Below are positions 35,194 to 44,371 of a DNA stretch of 64,000 nt, piece after piece. Each line of letters opens with the position of its first letter. Positions within the stretch are counted from its first letter, which is position 1. Origin of the DNA: Clostridia bacterium (GTDB lineage Bacteria; Bacillota; Clostridia; Peptostreptococcales; Anaerovoracaceae). Location: contig CAJTER010000003.1 of assembly GCA_910575405.1 (NCBI GenBank), forward strand, positions 108,528 through 172,527, read 5' to 3'. The translations under genes were made by a program, and so were the position numbers. The notes beneath the pieces are model-generated. The model was not told the origin of the DNA and searched no databases. It was given only the letters and a program-made list of their open reading frames with translations.

Positions 35194-38100
35194 CTACTGC
35201 AAAAGCTGCAACACCTGGCTCATATTCTGATTGCTGTGGGCAGCCATGGCTTGTGAGGCCTGACTGTTAATGGAAAAGCGCACGAACTTCATGTATTCCT
35301 TTGCCAGATCCGCATCGCGTATCCGGCTCTCCGCTGCCGTAGTGTTTTCAATGGTCTGGCTGAGGCTCTGCTGATTGTGCTCCAGCCGGTTTGACATGGC
35401 CCCGTAGGTTCCCCGTATCTCGGAAACCCGCTCAATGGCGTTTCTGACGATGGACATGGATTCCCAGGCGTTTTCCTGGGTAGAAATATCAAGCTCCCCC
35501 ATCTTCAGCGCATCAAGGGAAAGATAAAAGAGCGGAACCTCCAGTGTCTCGCCGTAATTTGCCCCGATCTGCAGGATGATCCCGCCATTTCCAAGAGGCT
35601 CTACCGGATCAATAGGTGGATCCGGCTCATCCGGTTTTGGATCCACAGGTGGATTCGGTTTGTCCGGATCAACCGGCGGCGGATCCGGATTCGTAACGTA
35701 GCCCGGCTTTTCCGCTGCCGGAGGCTTTGGCTGGGATGCTATACGGAAGGTTCCGGAATCCGAGTGGAATTTCAGATCCAGGGTAACCGTTTTACTGCTT
35801 CCATCAGTAGGATCTGTATAGTCAATTGACAGGGTTTGATCCTGCCCGCTCATCCAGACGAAGACATAGTTTTTATCAAGTGGCTCATGCGTCAGATCCT
35901 TCTCCCAAGTCTTTGTCAGTCCATCCGTCTTACCAGTAGCGCTGATCGTTATATTTTTCGCACCATCTGGAAGAGGCAGCCCGCTGAGTCCATCGCCTGC
36001 GGCAAGAGGACTGCCATCCGCTTCCTGGAATAAGTAAACCGGATAAGCATATATGTCGTTTCCATCTGCATCAACTGCGCCCGAAGTGCTGTAAAGCCCT
36101 TCCCCCGCGCTGCCCGGGCGGACGGTCGTGTTGTTTCCTGCAATGGTCAAAACGCCCGGCTTGGTATGGCCGCTATCCGCATAAGACATAATGTTGCCGC
36201 CGTTGTTGGTCATTCCACCAGTCGCATTGACGATGACCTGGTTATCCAAATTGGCAGGATCGCCGATGGTTATATTTCCGCTGGTAGAGCCGCGCCCTGC
36301 GCCGATTCCTGTAGAGTCCGTAGCCCCTTCGGCATTGACCGTGCCCTTTTTGATGGAAATGTCTCCACAGGAGCTGCTGCTGTGGCCGGAGCCGATGCCA
36401 ACGCCGTTTGTGCCGCCTTTGGCATTGACGCTTTTCTCTGTCTCAATGAGAATCGTTCCCACTTGTTTTGAATTCTGATTTCCCGCGCCAATTCCTGCTC
36501 CGCCGCTTCCACCTTCCGCCAGCTGGATTTCCGCGTCACCGCAGATTTCAATATCGCCGCAGCTGCCATTCCAGGAGGCACCGATGCCCGCACCGCTGTC
36601 CCCGCCAATAGCCCTGTGAATGGTTCCTCCGCTAATGGTGATTTTCCCGCTGTTTGCTGAACAGCCTGCACCGATACCGGTTCCGTGCTGTTGGCTGGTG
36701 GCCATAATATATCCGCCGCTGATATTAATAGTGCCATTTTTAGCAGCAGAACCCCAACCACCGCCGATACCTGCTCCATGCTGTTTACTGGAAGCTATAA
36801 TGTTTCCGGCTGTAATCGTAATATTACCGACCGCCGCACTATTTGCGCCTCCAATACCTGCACCGCCAATGCCGCCGGAGGCTTCGATTGTACCGCCGTT
36901 GATGGTAATATCGCCAAAGCCCGAAGCGTCTCCAGCACCAATGCCTGCTCCGTAATATCCACCGTTAGCCGTAATATTACCTCCGTTAATAATAATGGAA
37001 CTCGATGGATCACTTGCCGTTGTCGATGCACTACTGCGACCGATACCCGCACTATTTCTACCGCCTTTAGCAGTCAGTACACCGGTTTTTCCATTAATGG
37101 TTAAATTAGAACCCTTACCAACAGCAATACCTGCATAATTATCCCCGCTGGAAAAGTTGCTGGTTACCCCATCTTTTAAATTCAATGTGACCGTGTTGCC
37201 CTCTCCGAGATCAAAGGCGCTTGCATTAGTAGCTGAAACCTTACAGGTATCGAGAGTAAGATCTACCGCACCAACACCATCTGTCACTTTAATACGCCCG
37301 AGGAGATCCTTACCATTCTCATCCGTAGTCGTGCCGCCGGATATGGTAAGAGCCGTGCCTTTTTTAATAACCAGTGTCGTTCCGTCATCCTCGTAGTCGT
37401 AGTCCACGCCTTCCGTTCCGCCTCTAACGGTAAAAGGCTTTTTTGCGTCCTGCCATTTAAAGGTACTGGCCGTAGCATCAAATACAGCGGCGAGTGTCTT
37501 CGAAGCACCTGCCGAATCGGTGAAGGTGATCCTATGAGCAGAGGCAGGATCCAGCCACAGCTTGCCTGGTTCGTTTTGCTTAATCAGCATCGGCGAGCTG
37601 GCGCCGTCAAATTTGACAGAGGCAATGTCACCAAATCCACTCAACTGATTTGGCCAAGGCACTTCTATTGGTTTCAGTTCTGTGCCAGCCGGATTTTTAA
37701 CCCTTCCCTTGATATCTGCTGCAACCGAAGCATTGTCGATGGTGACATCGGAATCTATTGAACCAGATCCATCGGCTCCTACTATTACTGCACCGCCTTT
37801 AAACTTGACCGTATTGCTAGCATCACTTGTAAATGTGCCTGTCTTGATTTGACCATTTCCATAAAAGTAGATATCGTTCAAATTGGTGCCATCTACCTTG
37901 ATTTCGCTGAATTCATTTTCAGCCTGATAGGTGATCTCCGCAGGCTGTTTGATGGTAAGAGCATCAGGCTGCGAAAGATTTACACCGTTGAGCGTAACCT
38001 TCTGTGCACCATCCAGAATAATCTTGTTGAGGCTTGAAGCAGCTCCCGGAGTCTTCATGGAAATGGTGATATTCAATCCGGATTTAACCGTTAAGGTACC

Positions 38101-39954
38101 GGTATTTGCATCATATTCGATATCGTTTGCTTTTGCGCCGCTTACAGTCAGATCGCCACAATCCTGAGACGGCAAAACGGGATCCGCCGGGTTAAAATCC
38201 GTGGGAGCAGTTCCTCCCGCATCGGTTGTACCGCCGGAATAAACCTTGTAACCTGGAGGGTAAAGATTTTTGACGGAACTTTTTTCCGGATCCAGTTGGA
38301 ACAATTTGATTGTATCGCCCAGATTGGTATCCGGTGTCAAATCAGTGGCCGCCAGATTTCCGGAAACAATACCGCCAAGCCCGTTCCCCGTGGCTGTAAG
38401 TAAGTTTTGAACAAAGGATGCAATTTCACTTTCATATGGTCCTGAATTAAACTTTGTTACAAAATCGCCGACATCATTAAACTTGTTATTCGTCAGAGAC
38501 TTAATCGCTGCATTCAGAGATGTTCCACCGATTACTTCATTAAGAAGTTTATTCAATCCCGACGAAATAGTACTGGCACTTACTGTACTAGAAGGCGTAC
38601 CACCTCCTTCAATAGTTGCACCCAAATACATACAGGCCAAATAACCCGTACCATATTGGCTGGCAGTAGTACCTGAGCCTAACTTGTTAAAGGTGATTGC
38701 ATTTGAAATAGTCGTACCTGAAGAAGATGCAGAAATATTCAGACCTCCTGATTCAAGCCAATTCCCCGGACCGGAGGCGGTCTGTGCCATTCCTTCTACA
38801 AACCAGTCAGGAAATTTTGTAGCAGCCGCAGTAGGCTTTGTACCCGTACCTTCCACTACGCCGAACATTCCAGAAGTTGTCGCTTCATCCATGAACGCAT
38901 GAATCATTTCATGAGCAATAGTGGCCTCAAGTTTTGCCCTGCCCTCTGGGGTAACAACGCTTGATAAATCATGTGTATTTACTCCCAAAGTATAGGTGAT
39001 AAAGTCTTTTCGCGAAATGATAGTCGTACCATCATTAGTGCTTTCTGTTGCCACTTGGCCTTTAACATAGGCCAGGGTTCTTGAACCTCCGCTTCCTGGA
39101 TCATTATAATACTCTAGGCCAATGCCAATATTGGATCCGTTCAAGTAGGAAAAGGCCGGATAATTCGCCAGGATATTCTGTACCGTATTTGGAATAATCT
39201 CCGTTTTCAAAATATCGCTGAGCATTTTATCTCCGACTTTAATGTCATTTCCTTGTAAAGTGCTCGTGCCACCCGGCGTCTGGGTCGTCTGCACAAAATC
39301 CGTCCGATCCACATAGACGATGTTGCACTCGCCGGATTTCTGATTAGCCAGAACATCCTCCAGCGTCATATCCCCAGCCTGAGCCTGCACGGGAGCCTGA
39401 CTTTGTACCGGAGCTTGCGTCTGCGGGCGGACGGCGGCCTGCTGTGCGGCGGATTGAGCCTTGGCCCGGGCTGCCTGCTGCTCCTGTCTCTGTATGATCG
39501 ATGTGTGGGGCGTGCTGGATTCGTAGGCAAGGCCCTTGTTCTGAAAGAGCTTGATGCCGTTAAAGTTCGTTCCTTCTGTGATGCGGTCGATATCATCGCA
39601 CAGCTGATCCAGCTCCTTTTGCAGAGCTTCCCGATCAATTTCATCCTTGTATGTACCGTTTGCCGACTGCTCCGCCAGTTCGACAGCTCGGTTGAGCATA
39701 GTGTGAATCTCTCCCAGAGAACCTTCGCCTACCTGGATCAGTGAAACGCCATCCTGAGAGTTTTGCTGCGCCTGCCCCATTCCGGTAATCTGCATGCGCA
39801 TTTTTTCTGAAATTGCAAGTCCCGACGCATCATCGGCACTACGGTTGATCCGGTAGCCGCTGGACAGCTTTTCCAGTGTTTTGGACAGCTTGCTGTTGCT
39901 CTGGCCCAGATACCGCACTGCAGTGCGGCCGCTTGCGTTATCGCGAACTTTCAT
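35194..39954 (-). CDS. Giant flagellin with metallopeptidase (flagellinolysin-type) and beta-helix-like domains
   Basis: A 1586-aa flagellin. Residues 1-~145 are the N-terminal D0/D1 (LSSGYRINRSADDASGLAIS) and ~1485-1586 the C-terminal D1/D0 ending QVLQLLQ. Between them lie a Gln/Ala-rich linker (~150-192), a peptidase domain (~195-550) with zinc motif His348-Glu349-x2-His352 and third ligand Glu387 in WFVEGMAQ, then strand-rich repeats (~600-1340) with nine GxGIG motifs (970-1218), and a Pro/Asp-rich linker (~1410-1453). HExxH...E in a flagellin variable region defines flagellinolysins (known from Clostridium haemolyticum). There is no Sec signal, so export by the flagellar system is expected. 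AGGAGG precedes ATG 39954. It follows a zinc-ribbon gene by 28 bp. Confidence 0.93.
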   Translation of the reverse strand: MKVRDNASGRTAVRYLGQSNSKLSKTLEKLSSGYRINRSADDASGLAISEKMRMQITGMGQAQQNSQDGVSLIQVGEGSLGEIHTMLNRAVELAEQSANGTYKDEIDREALQKELDQLCDDIDRITEGTNFNGIKLFQNKGLAYESSTPHTSIIQRQEQQAARAKAQSAAQQAAVRPQTQAPVQSQAPVQAQAGDMTLEDVLANQKSGECNIVYVDRTDFVQTTQTPGGTSTLQGNDIKVGDKMLSDILKTEIIPNTVQNILANYPAFSYLNGSNIGIGLEYYNDPGSGGSRTLAYVKGQVATESTNDGTTIISRKDFITYTLGVNTHDLSSVVTPEGRAKLEATIAHEMIHAFMDEATTSGMFGVVEGTGTKPTAAATKFPDWFVEGMAQTASGPGNWLESGGLNISASSSGTTISNAITFNKLGSGTTASQYGTGYLACMYLGATIEGGGTPSSTVSASTISSGLNKLLNEVIGGTSLNAAIKSLTNNKFNDVGDFVTKFNSGPYESEIASFVQNLLTATGNGLGGIVSGNLAATDLTPDTNLGDTIKLFQLDPEKSSVKNLYPPGYKVYSGGTTDAGGTAPTDFNPADPVLPSQDCGDLTVSGAKANDIEYDANTGTLTVKSGLNITISMKTPGAASSLNKIILDGAQKVTLNGVNLSQPDALTIKQPAEITYQAENEFSEIKVDGTNLNDIYFYGNGQIKTGTFTSDASNTVKFKGGAVIVGADGSGSIDSDVTIDNASVAADIKGRVKNPAGTELKPIEVPWPNQLSGFGDIASVKFDGASSPMLIKQNEPGKLWLDPASAHRITFTDSAGASKTLAAVFDATASTFKWQDAKKPFTVRGGTEGVDYDYEDDGTTLVIKKGTALTISGGTTTDENGKDLLGRIKVTDGVGAVDLTLDTCKVSATNASAFDLGEGNTVTLNLKDGVTSNFSSGDNYAGIAVGKGSNLTINGKTGVLTAKGGRNSAGIGRSSASTTASDPSSSIIINGGNITANGGYYGAGIGAGDASGFGDITINGGTIEASGGIGGAGIGGANSAAVGNITITAGNIIASSKQHGAGIGGGWGSAAKNGTINISGGYIMATSQQHGTGIGAGCSANSGKITISGGTIHRAIGGDSGAGIGASWNGSCGDIEICGDAEIQLAEGGSGGAGIGAGNQNSKQVGTILIETEKSVNAKGGTNGVGIGSGHSSSSCGDISIKKGTVNAEGATDSTGIGAGRGSTSGNITIGDPANLDNQVIVNATGGMTNNGGNIMSYADSGHTKPGVLTIAGNNTTVRPGSAGEGLYSTSGAVDADGNDIYAYPVYLFQEADGSPLAAGDGLSGLPLPDGAKNITISATGKTDGLTKTWEKDLTHEPLDKNYVFVWMSGQDQTLSIDYTDPTDGSSKTVTLDLKFHSDSGTFRIASQPKPPAAEKPGYVTNPDPPPVDPDKPNPPVDPKPDEPDPPIDPVEPLGNGGIILQIGANYGETLEVPLFYLSLDALKMGELDISTQENAWESMSIVRNAIERVSEIRGTYGAMSNRLEHNQQSLSQTIENTTAAESRIRDADLAKEYMKFVRFSINSQASQAMAAHSNQNMSQVLQLLQ

Positions 39955-39982
39955 CTTAAATGTTTACCTCCTGGTTTGATGG

Positions 39983-40357
39983 CTAATCCCAATGCCCCAC
40001 CGTCTGAAAGGTCATCCCTGCTCCGCACACCGGACAAGGAATATCTTCAGCAGCAGTATCCGGCCATGTCAGCTCCCCTTTGCAGTCCGGACACTTTCCT
40101 GTAATGGTTCTCGTTTTTCCGTTTCCGCTCCGATACGTCACAATGGCAGCAGCCACCAGCTTTTGGCAGCTGCGGCACACGCAGATTCCCCGATCAATGC
40201 GAAACATCGCCTTTTGACTGAGAGCGCCTGCAAGCTCCGGATCGTTATTCGCAATAGCCAGAGCCGTTTCCGCTTCACAGTCCCGCATCCCGCCGCCAAC
40301 CTGCAGCTCTTCTTCATAACCGCATTTGGCGCAGGCGCTTTTTACAATTGTACCCAT
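39983..40357 (-). CDS. Small zinc-ribbon protein upstream of flagellin
   Basis: A 124-aa cytoplasmic protein with four CxxC pairs: CAKC near the N-terminus, CVCRSC in the middle, CPDC and CPVC near the C-terminus. It should therefore bind one or two zinc ions as zinc ribbons. The short motif KSACAKCGYEEELQVGGGM is a pattern I associate with uncharacterised clostridial proteins. ATG 40357 follows AGGAAGAGG. It is the only gene between the island edge and the flagellin and would be cotranscribed with it, so a regulatory or chaperone role in flagellin expression is possible but unproven. Confidence 0.7.
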   Translation of the reverse strand: MGTIVKSACAKCGYEEELQVGGGMRDCEAETALAIANNDPELAGALSQKAMFRIDRGICVCRSCQKLVAAAIVTYRSGNGKTRTITGKCPDCKGELTWPDTAAEDIPCPVCGAGMTFQTVGHWD

Positions 40358-40490
40358 AGTAACCTCTTCCTGATGAAAAACAATCGTTTATTATTTATTA
40401 CTGTTTATGATAATCCTTTTGATATTTTTAAATCACATTGGTATTTTATCACAAATCAGCTGCTGCGTCCACTATTCCCCTGTTTCTTCC

Positions 40491-40530
40491 ATCAAAAAAA
40501 GCCCTTTTAGAGAGAAGAGCTTTTTTTGAT
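40491..40530. terminator. Terminator of the EamA transporter gene
   Basis: ATCAAAAAAAGC (40491-40502) pairs with GCTTTTTTTGAT (40519-40530). On the minus strand the 5' arm lies within the last codons of the transporter and T-runs end the transcript. The symmetric A/T arms allow function on both strands. Confidence 0.85.
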
Positions 40531-41418
40531 GGAAACATTGCTGATTATGATGGCAATGATAATCAAGATACCGCCGGCCACCTGAACCGCTCTCAGCTGT
40601 TCGTGGAGAAGCAGGCAGCCCAGTACTGCGGCTGAAACGGATTCTAGGGGGAAGATGACGCCCGCCTGATTGGCCGACGCATACTGCATGCCGAAGGTGA
40701 ATAAAAGCTGGGTGGCAAAGGTTCCAAACAAGATAAGATAGAGAAATTCGAACACCACAGAAGCGGTCACCTCAAGCTGCGGTGTATCCTCCATCAGCAG
40801 CGCGAAAACCAGCGCGATCAAGCAGGTGAATATAAACTGGCAGCCGGTAATGAATTCCACGCTGGACTTTTTGGTCGTATAATCCACGGCCACGATTGCG
40901 CCGCCATATCCGATGGCGCTCAGCAGCGATAAGATTTCCCCTGTACCAATGGAAAGACTTCCTGCCGAAGAGCCGCTGACGGACAGGATGCTGATGCCGA
41001 CGACTCCGATTAGCGCGCTGATAAAAACCTTGCCCGCAGGCCGCTTCCGGTCAACCATCCAGACCATAAAGGGCACCAGTATCACGTATGCCGATGATAT
41101 AAAAGCGTTGATACCGGCGTTTATAAGTTCCAGCCCCATGATCTGCAGCGCAAAGGCTATACCGAAGAGCCCTCCGCAGACAAAGCCCCGCTTCCAGTCC
41201 TGAAGGGTGGCTGCTTTAAACTGCTTTCTCCATAAAACAAGCGCTATGATGGATGTAAAAAACGTTCGGATCACATTGCTCCAGTTGGCCGGCATGACGT
41301 TTAGCACGTCCTTGGCGACCACGTATTCGCTGCCCCACAGTAGCGCCGATAGGATCAGGCAGATCACGCCTATGGAGTTTCCGTATTTTTTTCCCGCATC
41401 TTCCTGCAAATTGCTCAT
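40507..41418 (-). CDS. EamA-family DMT transporter
   Basis: A 303-aa inner-membrane protein with ten predicted helices in two EamA repeats (~12-145 and ~158-298). The second carries the typical LEPVxA-like segment as FPLESVSAAVLGCLLLHEQL. It belongs to the drug/metabolite transporter superfamily. The substrate is unknown; amino acids or metabolites are usual. ATG 41418 has GGGGAG upstream. It stands alone between the flagellin unit and the glycan island, with its own terminator. Confidence 0.9.
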   Translation of the reverse strand: MSNLQEDAGKKYGNSIGVICLILSALLWGSEYVVAKDVLNVMPANWSNVIRTFFTSIIALVLWRKQFKAATLQDWKRGFVCGGLFGIAFALQIMGLELINAGINAFISSAYVILVPFMVWMVDRKRPAGKVFISALIGVVGISILSVSGSSAGSLSIGTGEILSLLSAIGYGGAIVAVDYTTKKSSVEFITGCQFIFTCLIALVFALLMEDTPQLEVTASVVFEFLYLILFGTFATQLLFTFGMQYASANQAGVIFPLESVSAAVLGCLLLHEQLRAVQVAGGILIIIAIIISNVSIKKSSSL

Positions 41419-41546
41419 CTCCCCTGCTGTATTATGCTGGTATTATGATAAGGTATACGGTTACCGGATAGTCAAGGAATTGGAGGGATTTTTTTGGCTG
41501 TATGAAACTTTGCTTTCTGTATCAAAGGCAGTCCTCTCTGAAGCAT

Positions 41547-41572
41547 AAAAAGAGCGTTACCAAGCCCGCTCT
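41547..41572 (-). terminator. Terminator at the end of the glycan island
   Basis: On the minus strand AGAGCG (41567-41572 complement) pairs with CGCTCT (41551-41556 complement) around a 10-nt loop, followed by TTTTA. It lies ~20 bp after the stop of the formyltransferase pseudogene. Confidence 0.65.
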
Positions 41573-41592
41573 CCCTAGTCTCAGCTCCTGAT

Positions 41593-42113
41593 TCAGTCCC
41601 AATTGATAGTTTCGTAAGTGGATGCAAAAGTTTCTTTTTCTGCATCAAAAAATAATTCTCTCTGAGCCAGAATAGATCCAGTATCTAAACTGGCGTCCAC
41701 CTGATGGATGGTGACTCCCTTTGGAGTATCGTCGATGGAACTCTGAACCCCCGGGTCCAGGGAAGTAGAGAAATATGGAGATTCATGATCCTTCCTTGCA
41801 TAAATGCAATAACATCCGGTAGGATCAGAAAGTTATAATTGTAACTGACAATCCAGGAAAGGTTTTGCTCTCTCACACCCTCCAGACAGATTCGGGAGTC
41901 TACTGTCCATACGAAAGGTTCTTTTTCCTGCAGAAAGTAAATTGTTCCTGCAACCCTTCAATTATCCGATCGGAAATATGCTGTAGATGTTGATGGCATC
42001 CCTCATACCAATTGATATCCACAGTCCATCAAAGATTGTCCATAATTAAATGATATCCCTTCCATTAATGCAACAATCCCTATTTTTTCGCTTTCTCTCA
42101 ATTCAAATTTCAT
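41593..42113 (-). pseudogene. Formyltransferase-family pseudogene
   Basis: ATG 42113 (GGGGAGAG upstream) starts a frame reading MKFELRESEKIGIVAL, soon interrupted by stops. Homology resumes as LSWIVSYNYNFLILPDVI and GRIMNLHISLLPWTRG (formyltransferase fold, normally with NxHxSxLPxxRG). After another frame change comes DDTPKGVTIHQVDASLDTG and a C-terminal tail ending at TGA 41593. At least two frameshifts and a small deletion are visible. Methionyl-tRNA-formyltransferase-like enzymes in glycan clusters N-formylate amino sugars, which fits this position at the island edge (inference). It lies directly beside an IS element. Confidence 0.7.
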
Positions 42114-42155
42114 TAATAGCTCTCCCCAATACAGATGTAATCTATCACTTAATTA

Positions 42156-42175
42156 TAAATTAACCTGTTGTGCTA
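42156..42175 (+). repeat. Left terminal inverted repeat of the IS982-family element
   Basis: A perfect 20-bp match to the reverse complement of 43279-43298. The core reads TTAACCTGTTGTGCTA. Confidence 0.85.
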
Positions 42176-42251
42176 GATAAAAAAACAAAAGAACTTCAAC
42201 AAAAGGTGCTATCCTATTTGTAACGATACAAATTGATAAGGAGGCACGATT

Positions 42252-43190
42252 ATGTCGAAGTTCCACACTAATCATACCACAGTCCTGGCAACGTTTGAAG
42301 ACTTTCTTACAACCGTTTTTGTCATCATCGATGATTTGTATTGCCGCTATGCGCCACCGGAAGTGACGAAAAGACGGCACGTCCTGGATGCCAAGCTGTC
42401 AGATTCGGAAATCATTACAATCAGCCTATGTGGGGAGTTGGCTGGGATTGATTCCGAGAATGCATGGTATTCCTTCATAAAGAGGAACTACCAGCACCTG
42501 TTCCCAAACTTCTGTAGCAGGAGTCGCTTTAACCGGACAAGGCGGGCCTTGCTCCAGACGACGGAACTGCTGAGGCAGAAACTACCCTCCGCTTTTGCGA
42601 TTCCCTCTGGCAGGTGTTCCATCGTGGACAGCTTCCCCCTTGCCGTCTGTAAGTTTGGAAGGGCCCGCTACTGCCATACCTTCCGCGGCTTTGGGGCCGA
42701 CTATGGGAAATGCCCGTCTAAGAAGGAGACGTATTTTGGCTATAAAGTCCATGCCATGGTCACCCTGGAGGGATATGTTACGGCATTCGAAGTCACGCCG
42801 GCCTCTACAGATGACAGGGAAGGGCTGCGCGACTTGGTGGATGGGCAATCGGGTTTGGTCATCCTTGGGGACAAGGGCTATGCTGGCAAAGCCCTAGCCG
42901 AGGATTTGTCAAGACAAGGAATCTGTCTTATGGCGCTTAGGCGTTCCAACAGCAGGAACGACTGGCCCAGACATGTGCGTCAGCTGATCTTTCGGCTACG
43001 CAGGCGGGTGGAAACCGTATTTTCACAGCTTAGCGGGCAGCTAAATGCAGAACGGGTGCTTGCCAGAAGTTTTCAAGGACTATGCACGCGTCTTGCGAAC
43101 AAGATTCTTGCATACAACCTATGCATGGTATTGAACCATATCTTTGGCGAGGATTGCGAACTTGCCCGCATAAAGAAATTTGTTTTCTAA
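42252..43190 (+). CDS. IS982-family transposase
   Basis: A 312-aa DDE transposase with IVDSFPLAVCKFGRA (first Asp), LVILGDKGYAGKAL (second Asp region), and RRRVETVFSQLSGQLNAERV with the catalytic Glu. These are the IS982 signatures, and the length is typical. ATG 42252 has AAGGAGG upstream. The frame is intact, so the element may be active. Its right end lies ~130 bp before the convergent glycosyltransferase gene end. Confidence 0.93.
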   Translation: MSKFHTNHTTVLATFEDFLTTVFVIIDDLYCRYAPPEVTKRRHVLDAKLSDSEIITISLCGELAGIDSENAWYSFIKRNYQHLFPNFCSRSRFNRTRRALLQTTELLRQKLPSAFAIPSGRCSIVDSFPLAVCKFGRARYCHTFRGFGADYGKCPSKKETYFGYKVHAMVTLEGYVTAFEVTPASTDDREGLRDLVDGQSGLVILGDKGYAGKALAEDLSRQGICLMALRRSNSRNDWPRHVRQLIFRLRRRVETVFSQLSGQLNAERVLARSFQGLCTRLANKILAYNLCMVLNHIFGEDCELARIKKFVF

Positions 43191-43278
43191 AACCATTGGG
43201 CCAGGTGTCTTTTGCGTATCAGAAATCCGATAGGGAATTTCTGCGCTTTTGAACATGGCTGCTATGCTTAACAAGTAT

Positions 43279-43298
43279 TAGCACAACAGGTTAATTTA
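43279..43298 (-). repeat. Right terminal inverted repeat of the IS982-family element
   Basis: A perfect 20-bp reverse complement of 42156-42175. The core reads TAGCACAACAGGTTAA. Confidence 0.85.
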
Positions 43299-43321
43299 AT
43301 CATTCCATACTACCATTACAC

Positions 43322-44371
43322 CTATTCGAGTTCTGTAATTGGTATACTACCCTCTGGCGGTTCGTATGATATTCGCCTTACGAAAATCCCTCCTTCTTCA
43401 ACAGTTCTAACAAACTCCACAGGATTCTCCGATTGCAGGCATTGGTTTAATTCCAAATACTGGCTATCATATTCTATTTCATCATAAAATATTGTAGATA
43501 GTTTTAAGTACTTTTTAGCTATAGCATACTCTTCATTTATAATCATTTTCCTCGTATACCGCAGACACATATAGCCCAATTTCTTTATTGCCTCCTCATA
43601 GCGACTCTGTGGCCTCGTCATGCCAAAGGAGTCTGCTATGCTACAAAATGCATGGATCAGATTATAGTGTTCAAAAACCCCTACCAAATTTAGTTCCGAA
43701 GCTGAAGTTTCATTTTCATTATGTATTCGATAATTGGTTAATGCTTCTTTGAGATACACTACGTCTCCGACGCATGCCATCATAAAATTATCATACCAAT
43801 CCCCTGCAACTTGAAAACGCAACATTTTTGATTGAAGCATGGTCAGGTAGGAAATTTTTCGAAATAATATCTGTGAAGAGACTGCGATTCCTGCCATCAT
43901 ATAAACTGCCGCCTGGTTCTCTCCCGGAATAAAACAATTCTGATTATAAAAGGGCGCCGTTTCCTTTTGTAGGCCTGTATCATCCACTTCATTTCGATGT
44001 GCCATGACGCACCCCGCAGATGGGTATAAATCCAATGCTTTAGCCATTTTTTCAATCGCATCAGGCCGTAAATTATCATCGGAAGACAGCCATATGAAAT
44101 ATTTCCCTTCTGAGCGATGGAAACACTTTTCTGTATTGCCGCCACTTCCCAAATTCCTTTTATTTTGCAAAATATCATACCATATATTACGATCTAAAAA
44201 TTTTTTCCGGTATTTTGCCATGATTTCATAAGAATCGTCCGTCGATTGATTATCGGAAATAATGACTTCTAAATTATCATAGGTTTGGGCCAATACACTT
44301 TCTAAACACTCCTCTAAATACTTTTCATAATTATAATTTGGTATTAAAACGCTTACTAATGGTTTTCTCAT
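43322..44371 (-). CDS. GT2-family glycosyltransferase
   Basis: A 349-aa GT-A fold enzyme with N-terminal PLVSVLIPNYNYEKYLEECL, VIISDNQSTDDSYE (nucleotide site) and a DxD-like motif in WLSSDDNLRPDA. The C-terminal half is specific (RFQVAGDWYDNFM, a helical tail, final SYEPPEGSIPI). The start is ATG 44371, overlapping the TGA of the upstream FkbM gene (ATGA) with GGGAGGG upstream. It is a clear paralogue of the glycosyltransferase at 45500-46567 along its whole length, so the two arose by duplication. It probably transfers sugars to flagellin or a cell-surface glycan. The acceptor is inferred from location only. Confidence 0.9.
   Translation of the reverse strand: MRKPLVSVLIPNYNYEKYLEECLESVLAQTYDNLEVIISDNQSTDDSYEIMAKYRKKFLDRNIWYDILQNKRNLGSGGNTEKCFHRSEGKYFIWLSSDDNLRPDAIEKMAKALDLYPSAGCVMAHRNEVDDTGLQKETAPFYNQNCFIPGENQAAVYMMAGIAVSSQILFRKISYLTMLQSKMLRFQVAGDWYDNFMMACVGDVVYLKEALTNYRIHNENETSASELNLVGVFEHYNLIHAFCSIADSFGMTRPQSRYEEAIKKLGYMCLRYTRKMIINEEYAIAKKYLKLSTIFYDEIEYDSQYLELNQCLQSENPVEFVRTVEEGGIFVRRISYEPPEGSIPITELE

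Larger units (their letters stand above)
42156..43298. mobile_element. Complete IS982-family insertion sequence
   Basis: The element is bounded by a perfect 20-bp inverted repeat: left end 42156-42175 (core AACCTGTTGTGCTA) and right end 43279-43298 (core TAGCACAACAGGTT). It encloses one intact transposase gene. The total is 1143 bp, within the usual size for the family plus flanks. The outer few A/T bases could belong to a target duplication rather than the element itself. It separates the formyltransferase pseudogene from the rest of the glycan island. Confidence 0.88.

Noticed and set aside
36295..37053. Possible CRISPR or DNA tandem array in the flagellin gene
   Set aside because: The periodicity is at the protein level with diverged DNA. 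There are no identical repeats with unique spacers, and the reading frame is intact.
36166..37104. Several Ala/Pro/Val- or Thr/Ser-rich open frames opposite the flagellin repeats
   Set aside because: They mirror the repeated Gly-rich codons of the flagellin gene and lack starts with ribosome binding sites.
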